From positions 1 through 40,540 of the forward strand of contig JAZNCH010000060.1 in assembly GCA_045587445.1 (NCBI GenBank): a stretch of 40,540 bases of DNA. Direction: 5' to 3'. Shown piece after piece: positions 31,761 through 39,798 of this stretch. Source of the DNA: RGIG1995 sp045587445 (GTDB lineage Bacteria; Bacillota; Clostridia; Oscillospirales; CAG-272). The notes beneath the pieces were generated by a model that did not search any database, was not told where the DNA came from, and saw only the letters and a program-made list of their open reading frames with translations. The position numbers and the translations under genes were made by a program. Each line of letters begins with the position of its first letter. Position 1 is the stretch's first letter.

Positions 31761-34067
31761 TTAGAGAGACAAAAGATTAACCTGTTTAAATTCGGGAATG
31801 TCGTTTATAATTTTAGCCTCTCTGTTGTGGCTGGTCATTATAAGAACTTGAGAATCATCATCTGCATATCTGTCGGCAATAACCAACATATTTTTCAGCC
31901 TTATATCGTCAAGTCTTGAAAAGCTTTCATCGAAAACTACGGGAAGTTTTTCGCCCGATTTGCAAAACATTTCAGCCAAAGCCAAACGCAAAGAAATATA
32001 TGCAATATCTTGCGTACCCGAGCTTACGCTGTCGATGGTTCTGGTGAAAACGGCTCCATCTTCTTCAAAAGTATAGGTCATTTCAAGGTTGTCCGAAACC
32101 CCGATTTGAGTATATTTTCCATCAGTCAGACCTCCCATAAGTTTCCCCGCCGTACTTGAAAGTCCGGGAGCAAGTTTATTTCTCAAATTAGCTCCCGCCT
32201 TTTGAAGCTTCTCATAGGCAAGAACATAAGCCTCGTGTTTAAACTCAAGCTCTTCAATTTTTCCGTTAACACTTTGAAGTCGGCTTTCAATATCTGCAGG
32301 ATCCGCAGATTTAGCCTTTAGTTCAACAAGCTTTTTTTCTAAATCGGTTACCTTTTCGGAAAGGCTTTCTTTTGCTTTTGAAACAAAATCAAAGCGTTTT
32401 TTCAGTTCAGCCAAAGATTCGGGATCAAAATTAAATTCAATTGAATTATATTCTTCTTTGAGCGAATCTTCGTCATATCCTTGAAGCTGTTGCTCCACAA
32501 CCGCCAAAACCGCCTCGTTCTTTTCTATTTCTATGCGATAAATATCTATATTGGAGGAGATTTCACCTATATCGGAAATAGCATCATCCATACACCCTAT
32601 AGCACCATCAACCGATGTGTTGTCGGGAACAATTCCCCATTTTTCGAGAAGCCCGCAAACTTGGTTTATCTTCAAGGAAAGTTTCTTTTTCACTTCATTT
32701 CTTTGAATCTCTCTGTATTTAAGCAATTCTGTTCTGCTTCTCTCATAGCTTTCCGCCTCTTCGGTATAGCTGACGGCAACCAAAAGCGCGTCTTCGTCTT
32801 CCACCTCAAAAAAGTCAAACAAATTGTATATTTTATCTTTGGCTCTGTATGACAAAATAAAGCTTACGACAGCACTTAATGCTACTACAGTACCGCCTAT
32901 ATACAAGAACTTACCGATATTGCCCAAAGTGCTTGCAAAAGCAATTGCAACAGAGGCAAGAATAACACCTAACGCTATCAGGCCAAATCCAACCAATAAA
33001 AACTTTTTCTTTTGATTTTTAAGAGAAGCAAGAAGCTCGGAAACACCGGCCTTACCGCCCTGCTCTTCAATATATTCGGCTTGTTCTTTTGAGTAATCAG
33101 CTTTATCTCCGCAGTCGGAGACGTCGCTTGCGGAATCAAGCTCGTTTTTTAAAAACAATAATTCGCTTTTAGCTTTCTCTATCTCTTCTCCGTATTCTCT
33201 TGTCGGGAAAAAACCCTTGAACGTCATAGCGTTAACTATTTGCTTCTCGCCCTGCTTGTATTCTTCTATTTGCTTTTCTATTTTTTTCTTTTCAGCAAAT
33301 TTAGAAAGAAGATAGTAAAGCTCTGTTTTTCTCATTTGAGCTGCCATTTTTTCACAGTCTTTTTTATTCTTTTCCACAGCAGATACGGCAAATCCGAGCG
33401 AAGCCTCGTTTTGAATAATACTTTCATTAATGCTTCTTGCATCTGCAAGTTTTTCGGTCAACTCATCTCGTTCTCTTTCAAGAACGTCAAGCATACCTCT
33501 GCCCGTATTTTTTTTATGTCTTATCATAACTCGGGCTTCGTCAAGTTTTTTCAAAGCTTTGTCTGTATTAATGCTTTCATCTGCGGAATAAAAAATATTT
33601 TCAACCGCCTGACCGATATCGCCGCCGTCAAAATACGCCCCCTCATTCTGACGTATGTAAAGGGTTCTGGTAAATACTTCTTCGGGTACGCCGAAAAAGT
33701 GCTCTCCCGGATTCTTTATACCCGCCAAAACAGCTCCTGTCTCAAGTTCAACAACGGTTATTTCGTCTTTATATCCTGCTCCGTGAGCAATCATGGAACG
33801 CTCAATACGGTAACGGTTTGCGCCGCAATTCAAAACTATACTTCCCGAAGCATCATTAGTTTTCCAGCTTATATGTCTTTTTCTTTCGCTCATTTCGCCG
33901 CCGAGCGACTTGTTTGACAGTCCGTAAAAAACGAATTTAATAAATTCGCAAAGGGTACTTTTACCCGACTCATTTCTGCCTTCAAGTATGTTAACTCCGT
34001 GAGAAAGGTTAAATTCGCGGTTTGATAACTTACCGAAATTTCCAATCTTAATATTTTCTATATACAT
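31761..34067 (-). CDS. YhaN-like membrane-inserted SMC/SbcC-type ATPase
   Basis: The 768-residue protein is a split ABC-type ATPase of the SbcC/Rad50 kind. Walker A GRNESGKST (30-38) follows MYIENIKIGNFGK; a Q-loop region has YIRQNEG. Coiled coils run about 165-350 and 430-630. The ABC signature VSSGTQDIAYISLRLAL starts near 681, Walker B VVFDESFSRLDD near 710 and the H-loop TSH near 745. Two adjacent membrane helices (about 355-377 and 386-406) sit where Rad50 proteins carry the hinge; the same arrangement is known for Bacillus YhaN. The ATG at 34067 has GAGGT 5 bases upstream; a TTG 4 codons earlier lacks a site. It starts 8 bases after yhaO and probably works with it on DNA ends (inference). 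Confidence 0.87.
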   Translation of the reverse strand: MYIENIKIGNFGKLSNREFNLSHGVNILEGRNESGKSTLCEFIKFVFYGLSNKSLGGEMSERKRHISWKTNDASGSIVLNCGANRYRIERSMIAHGAGYKDEITVVELETGAVLAGIKNPGEHFFGVPEEVFTRTLYIRQNEGAYFDGGDIGQAVENIFYSADESINTDKALKKLDEARVMIRHKKNTGRGMLDVLERERDELTEKLADARSINESIIQNEASLGFAVSAVEKNKKDCEKMAAQMRKTELYYLLSKFAEKKKIEKQIEEYKQGEKQIVNAMTFKGFFPTREYGEEIEKAKSELLFLKNELDSASDVSDCGDKADYSKEQAEYIEEQGGKAGVSELLASLKNQKKKFLLVGFGLIALGVILASVAIAFASTLGNIGKFLYIGGTVVALSAVVSFILSYRAKDKIYNLFDFFEVEDEDALLVAVSYTEEAESYERSRTELLKYREIQRNEVKKKLSLKINQVCGLLEKWGIVPDNTSVDGAIGCMDDAISDIGEISSNIDIYRIEIEKNEAVLAVVEQQLQGYDEDSLKEEYNSIEFNFDPESLAELKKRFDFVSKAKESLSEKVTDLEKKLVELKAKSADPADIESRLQSVNGKIEELEFKHEAYVLAYEKLQKAGANLRNKLAPGLSSTAGKLMGGLTDGKYTQIGVSDNLEMTYTFEEDGAVFTRTIDSVSSGTQDIAYISLRLALAEMFCKSGEKLPVVFDESFSRLDDIRLKNMLVIADRYADDDSQVLIMTSHNREAKIINDIPEFKQVNLLSL

Positions 34068-34075
34068 AACAAACC

Positions 34076-35206
34076 TCAAAAATCAACGACGTTATTACCG
34101 CCCAATGCCGAAAGGCCGTATTTAAGGGCAGAATAAGCTATTTCGCGTGTTTTCTCGTCATCGCATTCAAGCATCGGTAAAAGCTCCTCGTAAAATGCCC
34201 CCCTTACCGTAGGGTCATTTTTCAGTTTTTCAACGTCATAAAAAGGTCTCGTTTTATTTATAACTTCAAGATAAAAGAGATTATCTTCAACCGACGTAAA
34301 CGCACTCTTTGAAATAACAAGTTCAGATGATACGTCGCCCTCAAGCACTATTCTTACCAATGCATCTCTCGAATAGTTTTTTTCTGTAATAACATTTTTT
34401 ACTTTTGGCAAAATATCCGATATATTCTGTGCTCCGGTAACGTTAATGGTTTCCGTTTCGTAATGACGTTTGCAAAAACGCAGTTTTTTGAAGTCGTATT
34501 TCAGTTCGCATCCGTCTTTTTCAAGCTCGCAAAGTATAGCTCCCTTATAACCGCACTCACCGAAATCTCTGCCTTCAAGACAACCCGAATACGCATAAAA
34601 AGTCTCGCCCAGTCTTTCAACGTCGGAACCCAAATGGATATGTCCGAGTGCTATGTAGTCAAACTCACTCTTTCTTATATCATCGGCAGATATAGGGCAA
34701 ACACCCTTACCCGAAGAAGTTATTTCGCCGTGAGCAAGAAGAATATTAACTTTTGCAGAATTTTTAGGCCTTATATCCTTAAAAGGATTGTAGTCCAACG
34801 TCGTGTCCGTAAATGCATAACCGTATATATCAACGTTCAATTCATCAAATGAAAAACAAGTAACGTTAGAGCTGTTATAAATATAAACGTTAGACGGAAA
34901 ATCCGATTTGCAGTATACGCTGTCAGGCGTATAGGGGTCATGGTTACCGGGGGCAATAACAAATTTACACAAAGGATTATCCGCAAATTCTCTCTTTACC
35001 ATAGCAACGGTATCACGCGTAACATTTACGCTTTCAAAAAGGTCGCCGCTTATAACAACTATATCAATACCATTCATCTTGACATAATTCATCATAGATG
35101 AAAATGTAGCCAACAATTCATTTCTTCTAAGTTCCGACTTCAAAACGTCGCCGCAAACAAAGGGCGCGTCAAGATGAAGATCGGCACAATGTAATATTTT
35201 TACCAT
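34076..35206 (-). CDS. YhaO/SbcD-like metallophosphoesterase
   Basis: The 376-residue protein is a calcineurin-like phosphoesterase of the SbcD/Mre11 type. The metal-binding motifs are in order: CADLHLDAP (7-15), VISGDLFES, IAPGNHDPYT, LLAHGE and LGHIHLG. The C-terminal half is a smaller capping domain. In Bacillus, YhaO and YhaN are encoded together and this pair has the same order and near contact, supporting a two-subunit nuclease/ATPase complex. GGAGGT lies 8 bases before the ATG. It has its own promoter (35229-35257), which diverges from rbfA. Confidence 0.88.
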   Translation of the reverse strand: MVKILHCADLHLDAPFVCGDVLKSELRRNELLATFSSMMNYVKMNGIDIVVISGDLFESVNVTRDTVAMVKREFADNPLCKFVIAPGNHDPYTPDSVYCKSDFPSNVYIYNSSNVTCFSFDELNVDIYGYAFTDTTLDYNPFKDIRPKNSAKVNILLAHGEITSSGKGVCPISADDIRKSEFDYIALGHIHLGSDVERLGETFYAYSGCLEGRDFGECGYKGAILCELEKDGCELKYDFKKLRFCKRHYETETINVTGAQNISDILPKVKNVITEKNYSRDALVRIVLEGDVSSELVISKSAFTSVEDNLFYLEVINKTRPFYDVEKLKNDPTVRGAFYEELLPMLECDDEKTREIAYSALKYGLSALGGNNVVDF

Positions 35207-35228
35207 ATTTCCCTACCTCCGTACATAT

Positions 35229-35257
35229 ATTATACACCCATCTTCATATTTTTTCAA
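35229..35257 (-). promoter_or_regulatory. Promoter of the yhaO-yhaN-like operon
   Basis: On the minus strand TTGAAA (35257-35252), a 17-base spacer and a perfect TATAAT (35234-35229). Confidence 0.87.
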
Positions 35258-35265
35258 CTTTATTA

Positions 35266-35295
35266 TTGAATTATTTGTGTATATTATGTTATAAT
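35266..35295 (+). promoter_or_regulatory. Promoter of the rbfA-nrnA-truB operon
   Basis: TTGAAT, an 18-base spacer and a perfect TATAAT with TGT just before it. Its -35 lies 8 bases from the -35 of the divergent yhaO promoter. Confidence 0.82.
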
Positions 35296-35327
35296 ACAAT
35301 TAAGACTAACGAAAAGAGGAAAATAAA

Positions 35328-35681
35328 ATGGCAGGATACAGAAGAGGACGTATAAACGAAGAGGTTGTAAGAGAACTTGCCTCTATAGTACGCGAGGTAA
35401 AGGACCCACGTGTCCAAAAAGCAATAGTAAGCATAACTGCCGCAGACGTAACAGCAGATATGAAATATGCGAAAATATACTTCTCGTGCATAGGAAACGC
35501 CGACAAAGCGGAAGTAAAAAAAGGGCTTGAAAGTGCATCGGGTTTTATGAGAAAGCAGATAGCTGTAAGACTTAACCTTCGTCAAACCCCCGAGCTTAAA
35601 TTTATATCTGACGACTCAATCGAATACGGTGCAAATATAAACAGACTGCTGAAACAGGTTGAGGACGACTTGCATGACTAA
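35328..35681 (+). CDS. rbfA: Ribosome-binding factor A
   Basis: RbfA helps 16S rRNA 5'-end maturation and late 30S assembly. The 117-residue KH-like protein begins MAGYRRGRINEEVVRELASI and contains VKDPRV and the signature LNLRQTPELKFISDDSIEYG. Length and motifs match the family. AGAGGAAAA lies 6 bases before the ATG. It is the first gene of rbfA-nrnA-truB and overlaps the nrnA start by 8 bases. The infB gene normally found just upstream is absent here. Confidence 0.96.
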   Translation: MAGYRRGRINEEVVRELASIVREVKDPRVQKAIVSITAADVTADMKYAKIYFSCIGNADKAEVKKGLESASGFMRKQIAVRLNLRQTPELKFISDDSIEYGANINRLLKQVEDDLHD

Positions 35682-36654
35682 TAATATTACTCTCCCGGAA
35701 ATAGCGGAAATAATCAAACAAAAAAACAAGATATTGCTTATTTGCCACGTTCGTCCCGACGGAGACACCTTGGCATGTGCATTCGCATTAAAATCAGTAC
35801 TTGAAGAAATGGGAAAGACAATCATTTGCACGTCAAGCGACAAAGTTGCAGACAGATTATCCTTTATATGCGACAGTGAAGTATATTTACCGAATGAACT
35901 TCCTAAGGATTTTACACCCGACCTCGTAATATCGGTAGACGTAGCAAGTAACACTATGCTCGGAAATTGCAAAGAGCTTATCTCCCTTGCAGAGTCAATA
36001 AAAATCGACCACCACGAATCATTTGAACAGTTTGCTGACCATAATTACACCGATGCGGGAAGTGCTTCTTGCTCGGAAATAATTTATGATTTGATAAACA
36101 TGCTAACCGATAAAATGAGCGATAAAGTATGCGAATTGCTATATGCGGGAATAAGCTTTGACACAGGTTGTTTCAAGCATTCCAACGTTACAAGAGGTAC
36201 GCACGAAAAAGCCGCCTATCTTATTTCAAGAAACGTTGATTCGGCTTTAATAAACCAAAAGCTCTTTGGAAACAAAACAAAAAAAGAAATAGAAGCCTTA
36301 AAAATGGCTTATAATAATTTGCAGTTTTTTGCAGACGGCAAAATTGCAATAACATGTATAACAAATGCAATGCGTGAAGAAATGGGTTTGTCCGAAGACG
36401 ATATTGCAGATTTGGCTCAAATTCCGATAGAAATTGAAAACGTGCTGATTGGTGCAACCTTGAAAGAAAAGGGAGAGAAGCCCGGAAACTACAAAATATC
36501 TATGCGAAGCCGCCCCGGTATTAACGCTGCAAACGTTTGCAGAATACTAAGCGGAGGAGGACATACCTGCGCAGCAGGAGGCCTTGTAGTTGCAAATACA
36601 AAAGAAGAAGCAATAAAAACCGTGTACGAAGCAGCTCTTACCGAAATAAAATAA
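35674..36654 (+). CDS. nrnA: DHH-family nanoRNase / pAp phosphatase NrnA
   Basis: DHH phosphoesterases of this type degrade short RNAs and dephosphorylate 3'-phosphoadenosine 5'-phosphate. The 326-residue protein contains motif I HVRPDGD (25-31), motif II SVDVA (Asp89), the DHH motif IDHHES (111-116), GISFDTGCFKHSN and, in the DHHA1 domain, GGGHTCAAG. The ATG at 35674 overlaps the rbfA end (ATGACTAA), with GAGG 9 bases upstream, so the two are translationally coupled; a TTG five codons earlier is less likely. It lies between rbfA and truB as in many Firmicutes. Confidence 0.93.
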   Translation: MTNNITLPEIAEIIKQKNKILLICHVRPDGDTLACAFALKSVLEEMGKTIICTSSDKVADRLSFICDSEVYLPNELPKDFTPDLVISVDVASNTMLGNCKELISLAESIKIDHHESFEQFADHNYTDAGSASCSEIIYDLINMLTDKMSDKVCELLYAGISFDTGCFKHSNVTRGTHEKAAYLISRNVDSALINQKLFGNKTKKEIEALKMAYNNLQFFADGKIAITCITNAMREEMGLSEDDIADLAQIPIEIENVLIGATLKEKGEKPGNYKISMRSRPGINAANVCRILSGGGHTCAAGGLVVANTKEEAIKTVYEAALTEIK

Positions 36655-36671
36655 AAGGAATATACATAAAA

Positions 36672-37592
36672 ATGGCAGATAATACCCTTATGGGCGTAAT
36701 TTGTATAAATAAGCACCAAGGCGTAACCTCTCACACAATTGTTAATATGATAAGAAGACTTTATAACACCAAACAAGTGGGGCATACAGGCACTCTTGAT
36801 CCTATGGCGACAGGTGTTTTACCCGTTATGGTAGGACGCGCAGTTAAAGCATCTGAATTTTTAACTGCCGATGACAAAGGTTATATCGCCGAAATGAAGC
36901 TCGGGCTCGTTACAGATTCGGGAGATATTACGGGAAACGTAATATCGCAAAATAACGTTATTCCAAGCTATGAAACGGTTAAAGAAACCGTAAAATCGTT
37001 TGTAGGAACAATAAATCAGACTCCGCCTATGTACAGTGCATTGAAAGTTAACGGTCAAAAGCTCGTTGACCTTGCAAGAAAAGGAATAGAAGTGGAGCGA
37101 AAACCAAGAGAAATACATATTAAATCAATAGATTTGGAGCTTATAGACGAAATCAACGGTAAATACAGACTCAATGTGGAGTGTTCAAAAGGAACTTATA
37201 TACGCACACTTTGCACGGATATAGGCGAAAAACTCGGTTGCGGCGCAGTTATGAGCAGTCTATGCAGAACGAAAAGCGGAAACTTTGATATAAATAACAG
37301 TTATACCATAGACCAGCTTGAACAGATGAATGAGGAAGAACGTGCCTCTCTCCTCTGCCCCATAGACGACCTTTTTTCAGATATTGAAGCGGTTAAACTT
37401 TCCCCCTTTTTTGAAAAATTGGCGAAAAGCGGACTTGAGATATACGTTAAAAAGATTGACATTTCTCCCGAAAAATTTTCGGTTGGAACACGCGTTCGAC
37501 TGTGCGGTGAAAATGGATTTTTTGCACTTGGAGAAGCAAGAGATTATCCGGACGGCAGAGCTATTAAACCTATAAAACAGTTTATTCTTTAA
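36672..37592 (+). CDS. truB: tRNA pseudouridine-55 synthase
   Basis: TruB makes pseudouridine at position 55 of tRNAs. The 306-residue protein has the catalytic motif GHTGTLDPMATGVL with Asp43, the early segment GVICINKHQGVTSH, PPMYSALKVNGQ and CSKGTYIRTLCTDIG, and a C-terminal PUA-like part. The ATG at 36672 (MADNTLMGVICINK) has AAAGGA about 11 bases upstream; the open frame runs 45 codons further upstream into nrnA, but that part is not TruB-like. It is the last gene of the rbfA operon, followed by two hairpins. ribF is not adjacent. Confidence 0.95.
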   Translation: MADNTLMGVICINKHQGVTSHTIVNMIRRLYNTKQVGHTGTLDPMATGVLPVMVGRAVKASEFLTADDKGYIAEMKLGLVTDSGDITGNVISQNNVIPSYETVKETVKSFVGTINQTPPMYSALKVNGQKLVDLARKGIEVERKPREIHIKSIDLELIDEINGKYRLNVECSKGTYIRTLCTDIGEKLGCGAVMSSLCRTKSGNFDINNSYTIDQLEQMNEEERASLLCPIDDLFSDIEAVKLSPFFEKLAKSGLEIYVKKIDISPEKFSVGTRVRLCGENGFFALGEARDYPDGRAIKPIKQFIL

Positions 37593-37596
37593 CCGT

Positions 37597-37625
37597 AGGG
37601 GATATGGGCGAAGCCCATATCCCCT
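37597..37625. repeat. Perfect 13-bp hairpin after truB
   Basis: AGGGGATATGGGC pairs with GCCCATATCCCCT around GAA. It starts 4 bases after the truB stop codon. No T tract follows on either strand, so it is not a standard intrinsic terminator. Confidence 0.7.
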
Positions 37626-37644
37626 CAGTTGCACTCAAAAAGAT

Positions 37645-37679
37645 AATATGGCATACAGGAAAAGCCTGTATGCCATATT
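37645..37679. terminator. Hairpin between convergent truB and serS
   Basis: A perfect 15-bp stem (AATATGGCATACAGG with CCTGTATGCCATATT) with a 5-base loop lies 4 bases after the serS stop. On the minus strand the tail is ATCTTTTTG and on the plus strand GTTATTATTT, so it may act in both directions. Confidence 0.65.
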
Positions 37680-37683
37680 GTTA

Positions 37684-38964
37684 TTATTTGATAATTTCTT
37701 TACCGCCCATATACATACGGAGGGGTTCGGGAATACGGATACTGCCGTCTTCTTGAAGGTTGTTTTCGAGGAATGCGATAAGCATTCTGGGGGGAGCAAC
37801 AACCGTATTGTTAAGTGTGTGGGGGAAGTAATTGTCCTTTTCTTTTCTTCTTACACGAATACCAAGACGTCTTGCCTGAGCATCACCGAGGTTGGAACAG
37901 CTTCCAACTTCAAAGTATTTCTGCTGACGGGGAGACCATGCCTCAACGTCAATACTCTTAACCTTAAGGTCAGCGAGGTCGCCGGAGCAACATTCAAGAG
38001 TTCTTACGGGAATATCAAGGCTTCTGAAGAATTCAACAGTATATGAATACATCTTGTGGAACCAATCCATACTCTCTTCGGGCTTACATATAACGACCAT
38101 TTCCTGTTTTTCGAACTGATGTATTCTGTATACGCCTCTTTCTTCAATACCGTGAGCGCCAACTTCTTTTCTGAAGCAAGGAGAATAGCTCGTCATAGCC
38201 TTGGGCAATTCAGCCTCATCGGTAATGGTGTTGATAAACTTACCAACCATAGAGTGTTCACTCGTACCGATAAGATAGAGGTCTTCTCCCTCGATCTTAT
38301 ACATCATATTTTCCATTTCGGAGAAGCTCATAACGCCCGTAACAACGTCGCCTCTGATCATAAAAGGAGGAATATAATAGGTAAAGCCCTTGTCTATCAT
38401 AAAGTCACGCGCATAGGAAATGATAGCTGAATGAAGTCTTGCAATATCGCCGCAAAGATAGTAGAAGCCGTTACCGCTTGTTCTTCTTGCACTGTCAAGG
38501 TCGATACCGTTGAGCTTTTCCATAATATCTACGTGGTAGGGAATTTCATATTCGGGAACGACAGGATCACCAAAGCGTTCAACTTCAACGTTTTCGCTGT
38601 CGTCTTTACCGACAGGAACGGATTCATCGATAATATTGGGAATAACCATCATTCTGGCCTTAACTTCATTTTCAAGCTGTTCTATTTTTTCTTCGAGAGC
38701 CGCAAGCTCGCCTGCCGCATCGCTAACCTGTTTCTTTGCAGCTTCAGCCTCTTCTCTCTTACCCTGAGCCATAAGCTTACCGATTTCTTTACTTACGGTA
38801 TTTCTCATAGCGCGGATAGAGTCTCTCTTCGCTTTTGCTTCTCTGTTCTGAACGTCAAACTCAATTACCTCATCAACAAGAGAAATCTTGTCGTCCTGAA
38901 ACTTTTTCTTGATATTTTCTTTTACCACATCGGGATTTTCACGTAAAAATTTGATGTCTAACAT
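37684..38964 (-). CDS. serS: Seryl-tRNA synthetase
   Basis: SerRS is a class II synthetase that charges tRNA-Ser (and tRNA-Sec where present). The 426-residue protein begins MLDIKFLRENPDVVKENIKK, has a long N-terminal antiparallel coiled coil to about residue 105, and the class II core with TSEHSMVG, the motif 2 segment SPCFRKEVGAHGIEERGVYR, HQFEKQEMV and the motif 3 region near HTLNNTVVAPPRMLIAFLEN. The length matches the family. GGAG lies 11 bases before the ATG. Expression is likely controlled by the T-box leader upstream. Confidence 0.97.
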   Translation of the reverse strand: MLDIKFLRENPDVVKENIKKKFQDDKISLVDEVIEFDVQNREAKAKRDSIRAMRNTVSKEIGKLMAQGKREEAEAAKKQVSDAAGELAALEEKIEQLENEVKARMMVIPNIIDESVPVGKDDSENVEVERFGDPVVPEYEIPYHVDIMEKLNGIDLDSARRTSGNGFYYLCGDIARLHSAIISYARDFMIDKGFTYYIPPFMIRGDVVTGVMSFSEMENMMYKIEGEDLYLIGTSEHSMVGKFINTITDEAELPKAMTSYSPCFRKEVGAHGIEERGVYRIHQFEKQEMVVICKPEESMDWFHKMYSYTVEFFRSLDIPVRTLECCSGDLADLKVKSIDVEAWSPRQQKYFEVGSCSNLGDAQARRLGIRVRRKEKDNYFPHTLNNTVVAPPRMLIAFLENNLQEDGSIRIPEPLRMYMGGKEIIK

Positions 38965-39001
38965 TTTTATATAATCTCCTAAATATATTATTTACAAAAT
39001 T

Positions 39002-39290
39002 AAAAACAAAAAAAGCCTTTCCGTTTTCCACTTTCGTTTTAAGCCGAAATCGACAAACAAGTCAAAAAGACTCAAAACAAATGGGACGGAAATGCTCCGC
39101 GGTGCCACCCACATTGCACACAAAAATATGTGCCTCTTGTATAAGGTAACTGTTTTATAATAAACATCTACCCTGCGTGCTATAAAGGGCACCCCCTCTT
39201 CAGCTCGTCGCCGAAGCAAAGCTCTGAAAACGGAAAACACTCAAAAAACCCTACGGTTCTCACCAACCACCGTTTCTCTGTGCGGTACAT
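39002..39290 (-). promoter_or_regulatory. T-box leader of serS
   Basis: On the minus strand the T-box sequence GGGTGGCACCGCGG (39110-39097) is intact; the GCACCGCGGA side can form the antiterminator. Upstream, AGAGAAACGGTGGTTGGTGA and GAACCGT (39280-39254) form the distal part of Stem I. The terminator uses arms at 39095-39086 and 39024-39015, followed by a long T tract (39014-39002). T-boxes sense uncharged tRNA; tRNA-Ser is inferred from the downstream gene. I could not fix the specifier codon by eye (a TCC lies near 39234). No clear promoter was found. Confidence 0.92.
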
Positions 39291-39345
39291 ATGACTGTAT
39301 TTTTTTCATCAAACGCTTTTTATTTATATCTATAGTATAAAAGTA

Positions 39346-39750
39346 TTACTTCTTAGCGTACTTGGGATTAACTATCTGTCTCCAGTCAAGGTCGCCTCTG
39401 TCAAGAGCGCGTACGAGAACCTCTGCCGTAGCGATATTTGTAGCCAATGGAACGTTGTGAATATCACAAAGTCTTACGAGGTTATTGTCTGTTTCAAAGC
39501 TGTAATCAGAATCTCTGAAAAACAGGAGCATATCAATTTCGTCATAGGATATACGTGATGCAACTTGTTCTGCACCGCCCTGCTGTCCTGAAAGAAGGCA
39601 TTCAATGTTAAGTCCGGTAGCATCGGAAATATACTTACCCGTAGTCCCCGTAGCAAAAAGCTCGTGCTTACTCAGTATTCCGCAATAAGCAATACAAAAC
39701 TGAGCCATCAATTCCTTTTTCTTTTCTCCTGCTATAATCGCAATCTGCAT
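39346..39750 (-). CDS. mgsA: Methylglyoxal synthase homologue lacking most catalytic residues
   Basis: Methylglyoxal synthase converts dihydroxyacetone phosphate to methylglyoxal and phosphate. The 134-residue protein aligns throughout with clostridial MgsA: CIAYCGILSKHELFATGTTG, ATGLN, DEIDMLLFFRD, VPLATNIATAEVL and a C-terminal RGDLDWRQIVNPKY. However, the usual AHD near the N terminus is AGE (E. coli H19 becomes G8), the GGDQQ motif is GGAEQ (catalytic D71 becomes A60), and the PLTAQPHEPDV segment holding H98 and D101 is shortened to SDYSFETDNN. Only the Asp equivalent to D91 remains. The phosphate-binding part is kept. An inactive, regulatory or altered-function protein is likely. It follows the minD-type gene by 48 bases; GAGGAGG precedes the ATG. 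Confidence 0.88.
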   Translation of the reverse strand: MQIAIIAGEKKKELMAQFCIAYCGILSKHELFATGTTGKYISDATGLNIECLLSGQQGGAEQVASRISYDEIDMLLFFRDSDYSFETDNNLVRLCDIHNVPLATNIATAEVLVRALDRGDLDWRQIVNPKYAKK

Positions 39751-39798
39751 TTTTTCCTCCTCTTCTATATATAGGGGTTTAAATCCGTTTGTTTAATA

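Noticed and set aside
36537..36671. 45-codon upstream extension of truB
   Set aside because: It overlaps the end of nrnA in another frame, is extremely basic and has no TruB similarity; the ATG at 36672 gives the family N terminus.
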